Part shown: positions 48,734 through 56,858 of the stretch, piece after piece | How positions within the stretch are numbered: position 1 is the first letter of the stretch | Layout: the number at the start of each line of letters is the position of its first letter | Assembly: GCA_038562165.1 (NCBI GenBank) | Contig: JBCFAO010000005.1 | Span: forward strand, 43,934 to 107,933 | Direction: 5' to 3' | From: WRMS01 sp038562165 | GTDB lineage: Bacteria; Bacillota; Peptococcia; DRI-13; UBA5745 | Length of the DNA stretch: 64,000 nt | Translations under genes and position numbers: made by a program | The notes under the pieces: model-generated | The model's input: only the letters and a program-made list of their open reading frames with translations | What the model was told of the DNA's origin: nothing | Databases searched by the model: none

Positions 48734-49438
48734 ATGAGCACAGAAATCTTTACCGGCAGGGCCGAGGCTTATGCTAAAGCCAGACTAAGCTATCCGGAGG
48801 CAGCTTTGGATTACATCGGCAGCCTTATACCGCCCGATGCGGTGTTCGCGGACATAGGCGCCGGCACGGGCAAATTAACGCTGCTTCTTGGCCAGCGGCG
48901 GTATCCGGGATTTGCGGTGGAGCCTAACGCCGATATGCGCAAGCAGCTTACCTCTGCGCTATCCCCTTATCTCCATGTGAAAATCATTGGCGGCTCTGCG
49001 GAAGCGACTACCCTGCCGGACCACAGTGTGGATGTGGTTCTCTGCGCCCAGGCTTTGCACTGGTTTAATCCGGAGGGCTTTCGGGCAGAATGCCGCCGCA
49101 TTTGTAAGCCCGGCGGTATCGTCATTGCCGTATACAACGTCACCGAGGAGAACAACAGCTCCTTCCACAGCAAGTCGCCCAGCCACAGCAAGACGTCAGC
49201 TCATCGGTTTTTTGACAGCCCCGCTTTGCAAGAGTTTGCCAATCCCCAGTTTTACACCCGGGAAAACTGGCTTGCTTATATGACCTCCCATTCCCATGAT
49301 CCCTTGCCTGCCGATGCCGCTTATGCCGCCCACATCGCAGAAATGAACGAGATTTTTGACCGTGAAAGCATAGATGGTTTGCTGCGGCGCAATGTGGTAA
49401 CGGAGGTTTATAGTGAGAAAATCGATAATTTGCCATAA
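48734..49438 (+). CDS. Class I SAM-dependent methyltransferase
   Basis: 234 residues. Motif I ADIGAGTGKLT (about 37-47), motif II/III around ATTLPDHSVDVVLCAQALHW and post-III CKPGGIVIAVY. The fold resembles UbiE/trans-aconitate methyltransferase-like small-molecule enzymes; the substrate is unknown. ATG seven bases after GGAGG. Directly precedes purC (15 bp), so probably co-transcribed; whether it acts in purine metabolism is not shown. Confidence 0.85.
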   Translation: MSTEIFTGRAEAYAKARLSYPEAALDYIGSLIPPDAVFADIGAGTGKLTLLLGQRRYPGFAVEPNADMRKQLTSALSPYLHVKIIGGSAEATTLPDHSVDVVLCAQALHWFNPEGFRAECRRICKPGGIVIAVYNVTEENNSSFHSKSPSHSKTSAHRFFDSPALQEFANPQFYTRENWLAYMTSHSHDPLPADAAYAAHIAEMNEIFDRESIDGLLRRNVVTEVYSEKIDNLP

Positions 49439-49453
49439 AGGAGAGAAAAAACA

Positions 49454-50158
49454 ATGAAAAAGCTGGAACAGCTTTACGAGGGCAAGGCCAAAAAGGTTTT
49501 TGCCACCGACGACGCCAACACAGTTATTGTTGAGTATAAGGACGACGCCACGGCCTTCAACGGTTTGAAAAAGGGCACAATCAGCGGCAAAGGCGTGGTG
49601 AACAATAAAATGTCCAATCACCTTTTTAAGCTTTTGGAAGGACAGGGTATTCCCACCCATTATATTGAGCAGCTTTCGGACAGGGAAACTGCCGTAAAGC
49701 GGGTGGAAATTCTGCCTCTTGAAGTGATTATCCGCAACCGGGCTGCCGGCAGCTTTTCCAAACGCATGGGTGTGGCGGAAGGTACGCCTTTGCATTGCGT
49801 TATCTTGGAATATAGCTATAAAAACGACGAGCTTGGGGACCCCTTGATCAATTCCTATTATATTCGGGCTCTCCAACTGGCCAGCGATCAGGAAATGGAA
49901 AAAGTAAAGAAATACGCTTTCCGGATCAATGAAATCCTGTCAGCTTACCTTTTAAGCCTTGGGGTGGAGCTCATCGATTTCAAGCTGGAATTCGGCCGTT
50001 TTCAAGGCGAAATTGTGCTGGCCGACGAAATTTCCCCGGATACTTGCCGGCTTTGGGATGTGAAAACCGGCAAGAAGCTTGACAAGGACCGCTTCCGCCA
50101 AGACTTGGGCGACGTGGAGGAAGCTTATCAGGAAATGGTCAAGCGGCTGTTGGGGTGA
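49454..50158 (+). CDS. purC: SAICAR synthetase
   Basis: 234 residues, standard length. LYEGKAKKVF (ATP loop), EVIIRNRAAGSFSKR, and LIDFKLEFG ... LADEISPDTCRLWD. It joins aspartate to CAIR in purine synthesis. AAAGGAGAG before ATG. The other pur genes except purF and purA are not in the window. Confidence 0.97.
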   Translation: MKKLEQLYEGKAKKVFATDDANTVIVEYKDDATAFNGLKKGTISGKGVVNNKMSNHLFKLLEGQGIPTHYIEQLSDRETAVKRVEILPLEVIIRNRAAGSFSKRMGVAEGTPLHCVILEYSYKNDELGDPLINSYYIRALQLASDQEMEKVKKYAFRINEILSAYLLSLGVELIDFKLEFGRFQGEIVLADEISPDTCRLWDVKTGKKLDKDRFRQDLGDVEEAYQEMVKRLLG

Positions 50159-50227
50159 GGCCGGGTCCAGCGGCAAATCGGGGAGAGCCTCAACCAGGCA
50201 GATTCACGACCGGTCCGCACCTCCAAC

Positions 50228-50356
50228 TGTACAAAAATTAAAGTATTATGTTCTTATTAGTAATCCCTCTCGCTCAAAAGGGTGTTTTCAGGCCAATTTT
50301 GTGCAAAAATCGAAGTTGTGGACAAAAAAATCCCACAATAGTTCAATTTTTGTACA
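50228..50356. repeat. Dispersed 23-bp motif, three copies after purC
   Basis: Plus copies at 50228 (TGTACAAAAATTAAAG) and 50300 (TGTGCAAAAATCGAAG followed by TTGTGGA); a minus copy at 50334-50356 (TGTACAAAAATTGAAC). The spacer 50159-50481 otherwise holds only the terminator that follows. Confidence 0.6.
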
Positions 50357-50376
50357 GCGCCAAATTTCCACAATAC

Positions 50377-50426
50377 AAAACCCGCCCAGGTCAAAACGCA
50401 TTAAGCGCAGACTTGACGGGTTTTTG
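50377..50426 (+). terminator. Probable intrinsic terminator downstream of purC
   Basis: AAAACCCG/CGGGTTTT arms with TCAA/TTGA inside, ending in TTTTT. It lies 220 bp after purC, behind the repeat copies. Confidence 0.55.
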
Positions 50427-50481
50427 TTTACTCACAACTTTTGCCTCATATCATGTCTTAAATCTTACCTTAGATCTTGTC

Positions 50482-50742
50482 TTAAATCTCACCCTGCATA
50501 AAAAGCTGGGGCTTATTTTTATAGCCGTGGGAGGTGGCGATAAACAGTACCTTGGCCCCCTTGGGAATGTCCCCGGCGGCCAGGGCCTTCTTGATGCAGC
50601 TATGAACCACGGCGGAGGAAGTCTCCAAATAGAGGCCGTGAGATGCCATTGCGTACACGTCCGGCAGGACATCGCCGGGAGAAGCGCTGACGGCAAAGCC
50701 GCCGCTTTTTTCCAACGCTATCTTCGATTGAGGTTTGTCAAT
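50482..50742 (-). pseudogene. C-terminal remnant of a PLP-dependent enzyme (threonine synthase-like)
   Basis: The frame open from 50742 to the stop at 50482 encodes KIALEKSGGFAVSASPGD and later YLETSSAVVHSCIKKAL, then GAKVLFIATSHGYKN. The pattern E.SSA followed by G.KV....T.HG.K is the C-terminal end of threonine synthase-like fold-type II enzymes. Only about 85 residues remain, an in-frame TAA stands directly upstream, and no N-terminal part or active-site lysine is present. Fragment of a decayed gene; the exact family is uncertain. Confidence 0.5.
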
Positions 50743-50950
50743 TTATTTGAGTTCTGCCCCTTTGCGCCTCATTCCGTCACTTTCTCAGTTCCCTCAACGG
50801 GTTGAATTAATAAAAGAAGAGCCCTGGCGAAGCATAGGCATACATAAAATGTTCAAGTCACAGCCATTGTCTTTGGCAGACGCCGCCAAATAAAACAGCT
50901 TTCACAGATGGATCTGGAATAAAGAAAGCGTTGCCTAGTCTCAAGCTTCG

Positions 50951-53173
50951 TCACCCTGCAATATACGCCTCTCCTGCCGGCAATAAATAATGGCCTTTGC
51001 CCATCTTTGCTTCCACATAGCCAAAGCTGCGCAGGGCATTCAGACGCAGCTTAATTTGATCCAGGGATAAAATCAAGCCTTCTTCCAGACGCAGGCTGCG
51101 CTGCAAATCTCCCCGGCCGATCAAGCCTATCCCGCTATTTTTAGCTTTAAGCAAAACCCGCATAATCGCTTCACACTCTTCCTTCATCTGACGGCTGGAA
51201 AACCGGACCGCCTCAGGATGAAGGTTTTTGTTTTGTGCCGACTTGTTTTGGGCCGGCTGGTTTTCGCCTGTCGCCGCCTCCTCTATCATCTCCATCCCTA
51301 AGAGCTCTCCAATAGCCGCAGCCTGGTTTTTGCCCAAAGCGTCAATGCTCAGCAGATAATCCAGCATATTCTCCAGTTCCCGCACATTACCGGGCCAGGA
51401 ATGCCGTTCCAGCAGGGCAATGGCTTCCGGCATCAGTTGCATTCGCTGAACCGCTTTCTCCTGATCGTTCCCGGCCTGCCGGTTCTGACCGGCCTGTTGG
51501 TCCTGGCCATCCTGGCGGCTTTGCCGGCCCTGGCGGGTCCGGCGGTTTTGGCGGCTTATGGCTTTATTCATCAGATATATAAAGAGAGGCACTATATCCT
51601 CTTTCCGCTGCCGTAAAGGCGGTATAGTCAAGGGCAGGGTATTGAGCCGGTAGTATAAATCCTGCCGGAAAAGGCCCTGGCGCTGCAGCTCAATCAAGTC
51701 CTGATTGGTGGCGGCAATAATCCGCACATCTACCGGAATCGTCCTGTTGCCCCCCACCCGCAGGATTTCTTTTTCCTGTAAGGCTCTGAGAAGCTTAACC
51801 TGAATGCTGCGGGGCGTGTCGCCGATCTCGTCCAAAAACAATGTGCCGCCGTGAGTCAGCTCAAAAAGCCCCTTTTTGCCGCCTTTCTTGGCTCCGGTGA
51901 AAGCCCCCTCCTCATAGCCGAACAATTCGCTTTCCAGCAAGGTCTCCGTCAAAGCGCCGCAATTAATAGCCAAAAAAGGCGCCGCCTTGCGGCTGGAGGC
52001 ATTATGAATAGCCTGGGCCAGGAGCTCCTTGCCGGTGCCGCTTTCGCCGGTAATTAAAATATTGGCATTACTTTTAGCAAAGCTCCAGGCTTTCTCCACC
52101 ACCCTGCCCATAGCTTTGCTGCGATAAATAATATCCTGAAACCGGTAACGGGCTTTGTTGATTTGGCCTACCTGCTTCTGATAATCCCAGCCGATATTTT
52201 GCAGCTGCTCCATGCTTTCCATACTGATTAAATAGCATTTGCCCACTTGAAAGGACGCCACAATTTCCGTAACCAGAATATACACCAAAATCCCCTGAAT
52301 GTGCACAAACTGCTTCTCCGCATTCTCCAACAAAAACTCCTTGCCGAGAAACTCACCTACCTGCCGGCCAAACAAATCTTCCTCCCCTAAAATCTTTTGG
52401 GCGCTTTCATTGAAAATCAAAATTTCCTGGCTTTCATTGATCAAAAGTATGCCGTTTTCTATATTGGCAATAACCGAGGCCAGCTGAGCCTGGAGTAGGG
52501 ACACCTCCTGATTCTTTTTGGCCATCATCATACTAAGATTGGCAAAAGGCCGCATATAACGTATACCAACCATCGAATCCATGCTCTGATCTTTCTTCAG
52601 GCAGCGCAAAATGTCGGCCACCGTCATAATATTGATCTGCCGGTAACCGATATCCACCACAACGGGAATTTCCGGCGGCACCAAATGGAGTTCTCCGGCT
52701 GTAACGGCATACTGAAAAGGGCCGCCGTCAGGCCGGCGGTAGGCGCCGGCATCGCCCTGCAAAGTCAGAGGAGCATCGGGGGCATAAGGATACATCTTCA
52801 TGGAGTGAAAGCCCATTTTATTCAGCTCATCGATAACTTCGAGAGAATTGAGGTATACGTCGTTGACCATCAAGACGTCGGAGCCTTCCGGTATCTGCTG
52901 GAGCAAGTGAAGCTTCACCAGGTCCAGGGAGCGTTCTTTGACAATATACTTCACATCAGGATGGAGCATGGCAATAATGTGTGCGGCCAAATCTTTGGGC
53001 CCTACCACAAGGCAAAGGTCTGCTTTCGGATCAAACATCCGTAAGCTGGGATCGTGCATGGAATAGCCCCGGATATCTATGGAATCTCCAATGAGCTCCT
53101 GCAATTGGGCGCAGTTCCATTCGATAAGGTCTTCTTTGATGGCCAATACGGCTAAAACCGGCAACTTCGTCAT
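50951..53173 (-). CDS. Sigma-54-dependent transcriptional activator
   Basis: 740 residues: an N-terminal PrpR-N-like sensory region (1-200), a PAS-like domain (about 225-320), an AAA+ domain with Walker A GESGTGKE, the sigma-54 loop GAFTGA and Walker B GGTLFLDEIG, and a C-terminal winged-helix-like part (GIGLIGRGDLQRSLRLEEG) instead of a plain Fis helix. Two Gln/Arg/Asn-rich inserts (about 538-573 and 633-650) interrupt the AAA+ end. It is divergent from the amidohydrolase/permease operon, which has a -24/-12 promoter, so that operon is its likely target. Confidence 0.92.
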   Translation of the reverse strand: MTKLPVLAVLAIKEDLIEWNCAQLQELIGDSIDIRGYSMHDPSLRMFDPKADLCLVVGPKDLAAHIIAMLHPDVKYIVKERSLDLVKLHLLQQIPEGSDVLMVNDVYLNSLEVIDELNKMGFHSMKMYPYAPDAPLTLQGDAGAYRRPDGGPFQYAVTAGELHLVPPEIPVVVDIGYRQINIMTVADILRCLKKDQSMDSMVGIRYMRPFANLSMMMAKKNQEVSLLQAQLASVIANIENGILLINESQEILIFNESAQKILGEEDLFGRQVGEFLGKEFLLENAEKQFVHIQGILVYILVTEIVASFQVGKCYLISMESMEQLQNIGWDYQKQVGQINKARYRFQDIIYRSKAMGRVVEKAWSFAKSNANILITGESGTGKELLAQAIHNASSRKAAPFLAINCGALTETLLESELFGYEEGAFTGAKKGGKKGLFELTHGGTLFLDEIGDTPRSIQVKLLRALQEKEILRVGGNRTIPVDVRIIAATNQDLIELQRQGLFRQDLYYRLNTLPLTIPPLRQRKEDIVPLFIYLMNKAISRQNRRTRQGRQSRQDGQDQQAGQNRQAGNDQEKAVQRMQLMPEAIALLERHSWPGNVRELENMLDYLLSIDALGKNQAAAIGELLGMEMIEEAATGENQPAQNKSAQNKNLHPEAVRFSSRQMKEECEAIMRVLLKAKNSGIGLIGRGDLQRSLRLEEGLILSLDQIKLRLNALRSFGYVEAKMGKGHYLLPAGEAYIAG

Positions 53174-53190
53174 ACCATCCCTCTTTCATC

Positions 53191-53209
53191 AACCTAGGTT
53201 TCACCTAGG
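53191..53209. promoter_or_regulatory. Candidate upstream activator site
   Basis: Perfect palindrome AACCTAGGTT (53191-53200) followed by a second ACCTAGG (53203-53209), about 115 bp upstream of the sigma-54 promoter and just before the activator start. Typical place for enhancer binding. Confidence 0.45.
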
Positions 53210-53322
53210 CCCCCTTTTTATTGTATAGAAAATTTTATTTATTTGCAAGCCAGTGATGTTTTTTTCATATCTCATCAGATTTATCAGACGTACAAGCTGC
53301 CCTTTGATCTTTTTGCAAGCCG

Positions 53323-53338
53323 CGGCATAAAACTTGCA
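53323..53338 (+). promoter_or_regulatory. Sigma-54 (-24/-12) promoter
   Basis: CGGCATAAAACTTGCA fits TGGCAC-N5-TTGCA, with GG and GC the correct 10 bases apart. It is 40 bp before the amidohydrolase start. A direct repeat TTTGCAAGCC occurs at 53242-53251 and 53312-53321, the second touching the -24 box. Confidence 0.75.
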
Positions 53339-53377
53339 GTTTATTTAATCATCACAACAAGAAGGGAGGCGATTATC

Positions 53378-54598
53378 ATGCACCACCTTGATTTTATGAA
53401 AGAAGCCTTGAGTATCAAAGAAGAGATTGTTGATTTACGCAGGCGGATTCACCAGTACCCGGAAATAGGAGGAACCGAGGTAGAAACCCAGAAGCTGGTG
53501 GAGGAGTATCTACAAAACCTTGGCATCAAAACCCAAAGAATAGCTGATACCGGTGTTTTGGGTCTCCTCGAGGGAGGCGGAGCCAATTCTGAGGCCGTTT
53601 CCGGCCCGGTCTCCGTTGCCACCGTAGGCCTGCGGGCCGACATGGACGCTCTGAAAATCGAAGAGCAAACGGGAGCAGAGTATGCTTCCCGGCGGCCTGG
53701 CCTGATGCATGCCTGCGGCCACGATGCCCATACCGCCGCCCTCTTGGGAACGGCCAAGATCCTGGCCGCCCATCGGGAAGAACTCCCCGGCAACGTAAAA
53801 TTCTTCTTCCAGCCTGACGAGGAGGGCGACGGCGGCGCCGAGAGGATGATTGCCGAAGGAGCTCTGGAAAATCCCAAAGTCACCGCCATGTTTGGCGCCC
53901 ACGTGAATCCCGAAATACCTGCGGGACGCATTGGGGCACGACCCGGCAAAATCTACGCTGCCTCCAACCCTTTTGACGTCACTATTAAAGGTTTCGGCAG
54001 CCACGGCGCCAGCCCTCACCTGGGCATTGACGCCATCGCCGTTGCCGCCCAGGTAGTAGGCGCCTTGCAGCTTTACGTCAGCCGGGAAACCGATCCTCTG
54101 GACTCCGCCGTCATTACCGTGGGCACCTTTCACGGCGGCACCCAGCGCAACGCTATTGCAGAAGAAGTAAAAATCAGCGGCATCATTCGTACCCTGGGCC
54201 CGGAAATGCGCCAAAAAACCGTAACAGCCTTCCGCCGCATCGTGGAAAGCACCGTTCAAGCTCATGGCGCCACTGCGGACATTCAAATTCTCACCAGCTA
54301 TCCCGGCGTAGTCAACGACGAGGCTATGACCCAATTGGCCCGCCACTCTATTGCCGAACTACTGGGTGAGGATAAGCTCTTTTCTTTGGACCATGCCACC
54401 ATGGGCACAGAAGACTTCGGTATTTTTCTGGAACAGGTCCCCGGCTGCTTCTATCAGGCGGGAGTAGCCAATCCCGCCAAAACTCCCACCGTTTCCCTGC
54501 ACAACGGCCAATTTAACATCGACGAAGACGCCCTTCCCGTTATGAGCGCAGTCCACGCTAAAGTAGCCTATGATTATTTGAGAGGAGCAAAATCATGA
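53378..54598 (+). CDS. M20D family amidohydrolase (N-acyl amino acid / aminobenzoyl-glutamate type)
   Basis: 406 residues. Metal and catalytic motifs: MHACGHDAHTAALLG, FFFQPDEEGDGGAERM, GAHVNPEIPAG and, near the end, MGTEDFGIFLEQVPG. The family removes acyl groups from amino acids or opens indole-acetyl and aminobenzoyl conjugates, in the cytoplasm. The ATG at 53378 lies after GGGAGGCG; the frame is open 45 codons further upstream across the sigma-54 promoter, which is not coding. It overlaps the permease by 4 bp (ATGA). Confidence 0.9.
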   Translation: MHHLDFMKEALSIKEEIVDLRRRIHQYPEIGGTEVETQKLVEEYLQNLGIKTQRIADTGVLGLLEGGGANSEAVSGPVSVATVGLRADMDALKIEEQTGAEYASRRPGLMHACGHDAHTAALLGTAKILAAHREELPGNVKFFFQPDEEGDGGAERMIAEGALENPKVTAMFGAHVNPEIPAGRIGARPGKIYAASNPFDVTIKGFGSHGASPHLGIDAIAVAAQVVGALQLYVSRETDPLDSAVITVGTFHGGTQRNAIAEEVKISGIIRTLGPEMRQKTVTAFRRIVESTVQAHGATADIQILTSYPGVVNDEAMTQLARHSIAELLGEDKLFSLDHATMGTEDFGIFLEQVPGCFYQAGVANPAKTPTVSLHNGQFNIDEDALPVMSAVHAKVAYDYLRGAKS

Positions 54599-56013
54599 GC
54601 GTTGAGAAAAAAGAAAAAAAGAGAATCCGTATACCTCATACTTTCGTCTTTTTATTTTTCCTGGCTATGCTCGCAGCCATATTAACCTGGGTTTTACCCC
54701 ACGGCCAATATCAATATGAGAAGGTGGACGTCAACGGCACCATGAGAAATCTGGTAGTTCCCGGCACCTATGAAATAGTCGAGGAAGGCAAAAAAGCCGG
54801 CGTCGTAGACTTTTTCGGCTCCTTCCATAAAGGCTTGATTGCCGCCGCCGATGTAGTTATGTTGATCTTTTTGGTCAACGGCGCTTTCAGCATGATCATC
54901 AAGACCGGTGCTTTCAACGCGCTGTTGGCTACACTATTGCGAAGATTTGAGGGCAAAGACAAAATACTTGTCCCCCTCATGTTCCTGGTATTCGCCTTTT
55001 GCGGATCCATGTTCGGTATGCTCAACGAATTTAACGGTTTTTATCCTATATTTGTAGGCATAGGTATCGCTTTAGGCTACGACGCCCTCTTCGGTATGGC
55101 TATCGTGGGCCTGGGCGCTTACATCGGTTTTGCCGGCTCCATCATGAACCCCTATACGGTGGTGGTGGCCCAAGGCATTGCCGGCGTACCGATCTACAGC
55201 AACACCTGGTTCCGGGTTTTGAGCTTCGTCGTTTTCTGCGCCATTTCCATCATCTGGCTGCTGCGCTACGGCTCCAAGGTCAAAAAGAATCCCCTCTACA
55301 GCTTTGTTACCCGGGAAGATCTGACCATTGACCTGGAAGGCGGCACCGACAGAGACGAACTGGTCAATATTAAAATGACCGGCAAACATAAGATCATTTT
55401 AACCGTAGTTCTTTTGGCCATGGCCTGGATCATCTACGGCTCCGTCAAACAAGGCTGGGGCATGATTCAGCTCACCGGCGTCTTCCTGCTCATGGGCATC
55501 GCCGCCGCCGTCATTGACGGCTGGTCCCCGGACAACATCGCCAAGGAATTCATTGACGGCGCCAAATCCGTAGCCTTCGGCGCCTTGGTTACCGGTATTG
55601 CCCGGGCTACCCTGGTCCTGCTCCAGGAAGGCATGATCGTGGACACCATCATCAACGGCCTGGTTTCCAATCTGGAAGGCCTGCCTCCCATCCTGGCAGT
55701 CCAGGGCATGCTGGTGATTCAAACTCTCTTCAATTTCATCATCCCCTCCGGCTCCGGCCAGGCAGCCACCACCATCCCGATTCTGGCTCCCATGGGCGAC
55801 ATTCTGGGCCTGACCAGAGAAGCTGTAGTTATGGCCTTCCAATACGGCGCCACCATGGCCGACCTGCTGTGGCCTACCTGCGGCATTACCGTCGTTTGCG
55901 GCTTGTCGGGCATTCCCTATGATAAATGGCTGAAATTCTTCATTCCCTTGTTCGGTATTTTATATGTATCCCAAATGGCCTTGTTGGCCATCTTGGTAAT
56001 GCTGGGCATCTGA
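54595..56013 (+). CDS. YfcC family (DcuC/ArcD-like) amino acid or C4-dicarboxylate permease
   Basis: 472 residues, about 11-12 membrane segments. N-terminal RIPHTFVFLFFLAMLAAILTW and WVLPHGQY are family hallmarks; two re-entrant loops (GMLNEFNGFYPIF and IIPSGSGQAATTIPILAPMGD) and LLWPTCGIT follow. It is coupled by 4-bp overlap to the M20D enzyme, so it probably imports the peptide or acyl-amino acid that the enzyme cleaves, or exports a product. Confidence 0.9.
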   Translation: MSVEKKEKKRIRIPHTFVFLFFLAMLAAILTWVLPHGQYQYEKVDVNGTMRNLVVPGTYEIVEEGKKAGVVDFFGSFHKGLIAAADVVMLIFLVNGAFSMIIKTGAFNALLATLLRRFEGKDKILVPLMFLVFAFCGSMFGMLNEFNGFYPIFVGIGIALGYDALFGMAIVGLGAYIGFAGSIMNPYTVVVAQGIAGVPIYSNTWFRVLSFVVFCAISIIWLLRYGSKVKKNPLYSFVTREDLTIDLEGGTDRDELVNIKMTGKHKIILTVVLLAMAWIIYGSVKQGWGMIQLTGVFLLMGIAAAVIDGWSPDNIAKEFIDGAKSVAFGALVTGIARATLVLLQEGMIVDTIINGLVSNLEGLPPILAVQGMLVIQTLFNFIIPSGSGQAATTIPILAPMGDILGLTREAVVMAFQYGATMADLLWPTCGITVVCGLSGIPYDKWLKFFIPLFGILYVSQMALLAILVMLGI

Positions 56014-56067
56014 TCCCTTTTCTTAAGCCTTCATCAAAGCAAATAAAAACGAGAGCACTTAAACAAC

Positions 56068-56124
56068 AAACCCCGGGGCCTTGAAAGCTGGCATGCACCA
56101 ACGATCAAGATTCCCGGGGTTTTC
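56068..56124 (+). terminator. Intrinsic terminator after the permease gene
   Basis: AAACCCCGGG/CCCGGGGTTT arms with CTTGA/TCAAG inside, then TTTTC. Confidence 0.8.
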
Positions 56125-56243
56125 TGCGCCAAATTGTCCGGACAGCAACCGGGTTATAGCTTATTGGGCGCAAAAAAAGGCGAATTAAGCACATGAAAAA
56201 CCAAAGTGTTCAATAGCTGCTTTATGCTTAAGTTATGTTCATT

Positions 56244-56279
56244 ATTATATGAGCAATAGTTCATATAATTTTTATATGA
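56244..56279 (+). promoter_or_regulatory. Operator-like inverted repeats over the -10 of the c-di-GMP operon
   Basis: ATTATATGA-8 bases-TCATATAAT is a perfect 9-bp inverted repeat (56244-56269), and TCATATA-5-TATATGA (56261-56279) reuses the middle half-site. TATAAT (56264-56269) inside it is a good -10, with no good -35. The V4R gene starts 17 bp later. A regulator binding three half-sites is inferred. Confidence 0.55.
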
Positions 56280-56295
56280 CAAGGAGGAAATCTGC

Positions 56296-56817
56296 ATGCA
56301 GTACGAAAACAGCCCATCCAAGTTTACATGGTCAGGCCTTGGGGATATCGGTGAGGGCAGAAAAAGCCTTGGGCCGGATATGCCGGTATTAGTTTACCGT
56401 TTGTTCCAATACACCCTCAAGGATATCCTTTCCCGGGAATACGATGCCGAAACAGCCAGCAACCTGTATCGAGCCGCCGGATATCTGGCAGGCACACAGC
56501 TTGCCAAAAACCTATTGGACCTCTCCGGCAACTTTGATTTTTTCATTGCCAATTTGACCAATAAGCTTCGGGAGCTCAAAATCGGCATTCTACGGATTGA
56601 AAATGCCGATTTAAATTCCCTTTCTTTTACCTTGACGGTTTCGGAGGATTTGGATTGCTCGGGCCTGCCCATCACCAATGAAACCGTGTGTGACTATGAC
56701 GAGGGGTTTATCGCCGGCATTCTGGAAGCATATAGCGGACGCTCATTTACGGTCCGGGAGATCGACTGCTGGGCAACCGGCGACAGGACCTGCCGGTTCA
56801 CCGCCGTTTTAAAATAG
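56296..56817 (+). CDS. V4R (4-vinyl-reductase-type) small-molecule sensor domain protein
   Basis: 173 residues. The C-terminal pattern VCDYDEGFIAGILEAYSG ... REIDCWATGDRTCRF with its Cys positions is the V4R signature; an N-terminal helical part (NLYRAAGYLAGTQLAKNL) is also typical. V4R domains bind small ligands and often act upstream of GGDEF or transcription-factor outputs. Here a GGDEF protein follows after 41 bp, so the ligand signal may be passed to it. AAGGAGGAA before ATG. Confidence 0.82.
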   Translation: MQYENSPSKFTWSGLGDIGEGRKSLGPDMPVLVYRLFQYTLKDILSREYDAETASNLYRAAGYLAGTQLAKNLLDLSGNFDFFIANLTNKLRELKIGILRIENADLNSLSFTLTVSEDLDCSGLPITNETVCDYDEGFIAGILEAYSGRSFTVREIDCWATGDRTCRFTAVLK

Positions 56818-56858
56818 CATGGGCCATCCAGATATCTATGAAAGGGGGGTGATGAAAA

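Noticed and set aside
53243..53377. 45-codon N-terminal extension of the M20D amidohydrolase
   Set aside because: The extension crosses the sigma-54 promoter and a good GGGAGGCG ribosome site stands before the internal ATG at 53378.
56125..56295. c-di-GMP (GEMM) riboswitch before the V4R/GGDEF operon
   Set aside because: No GEMM core (GCAAACC-type tetraloop/receptor pattern) is visible; the region is AT-rich with protein-type inverted repeats.
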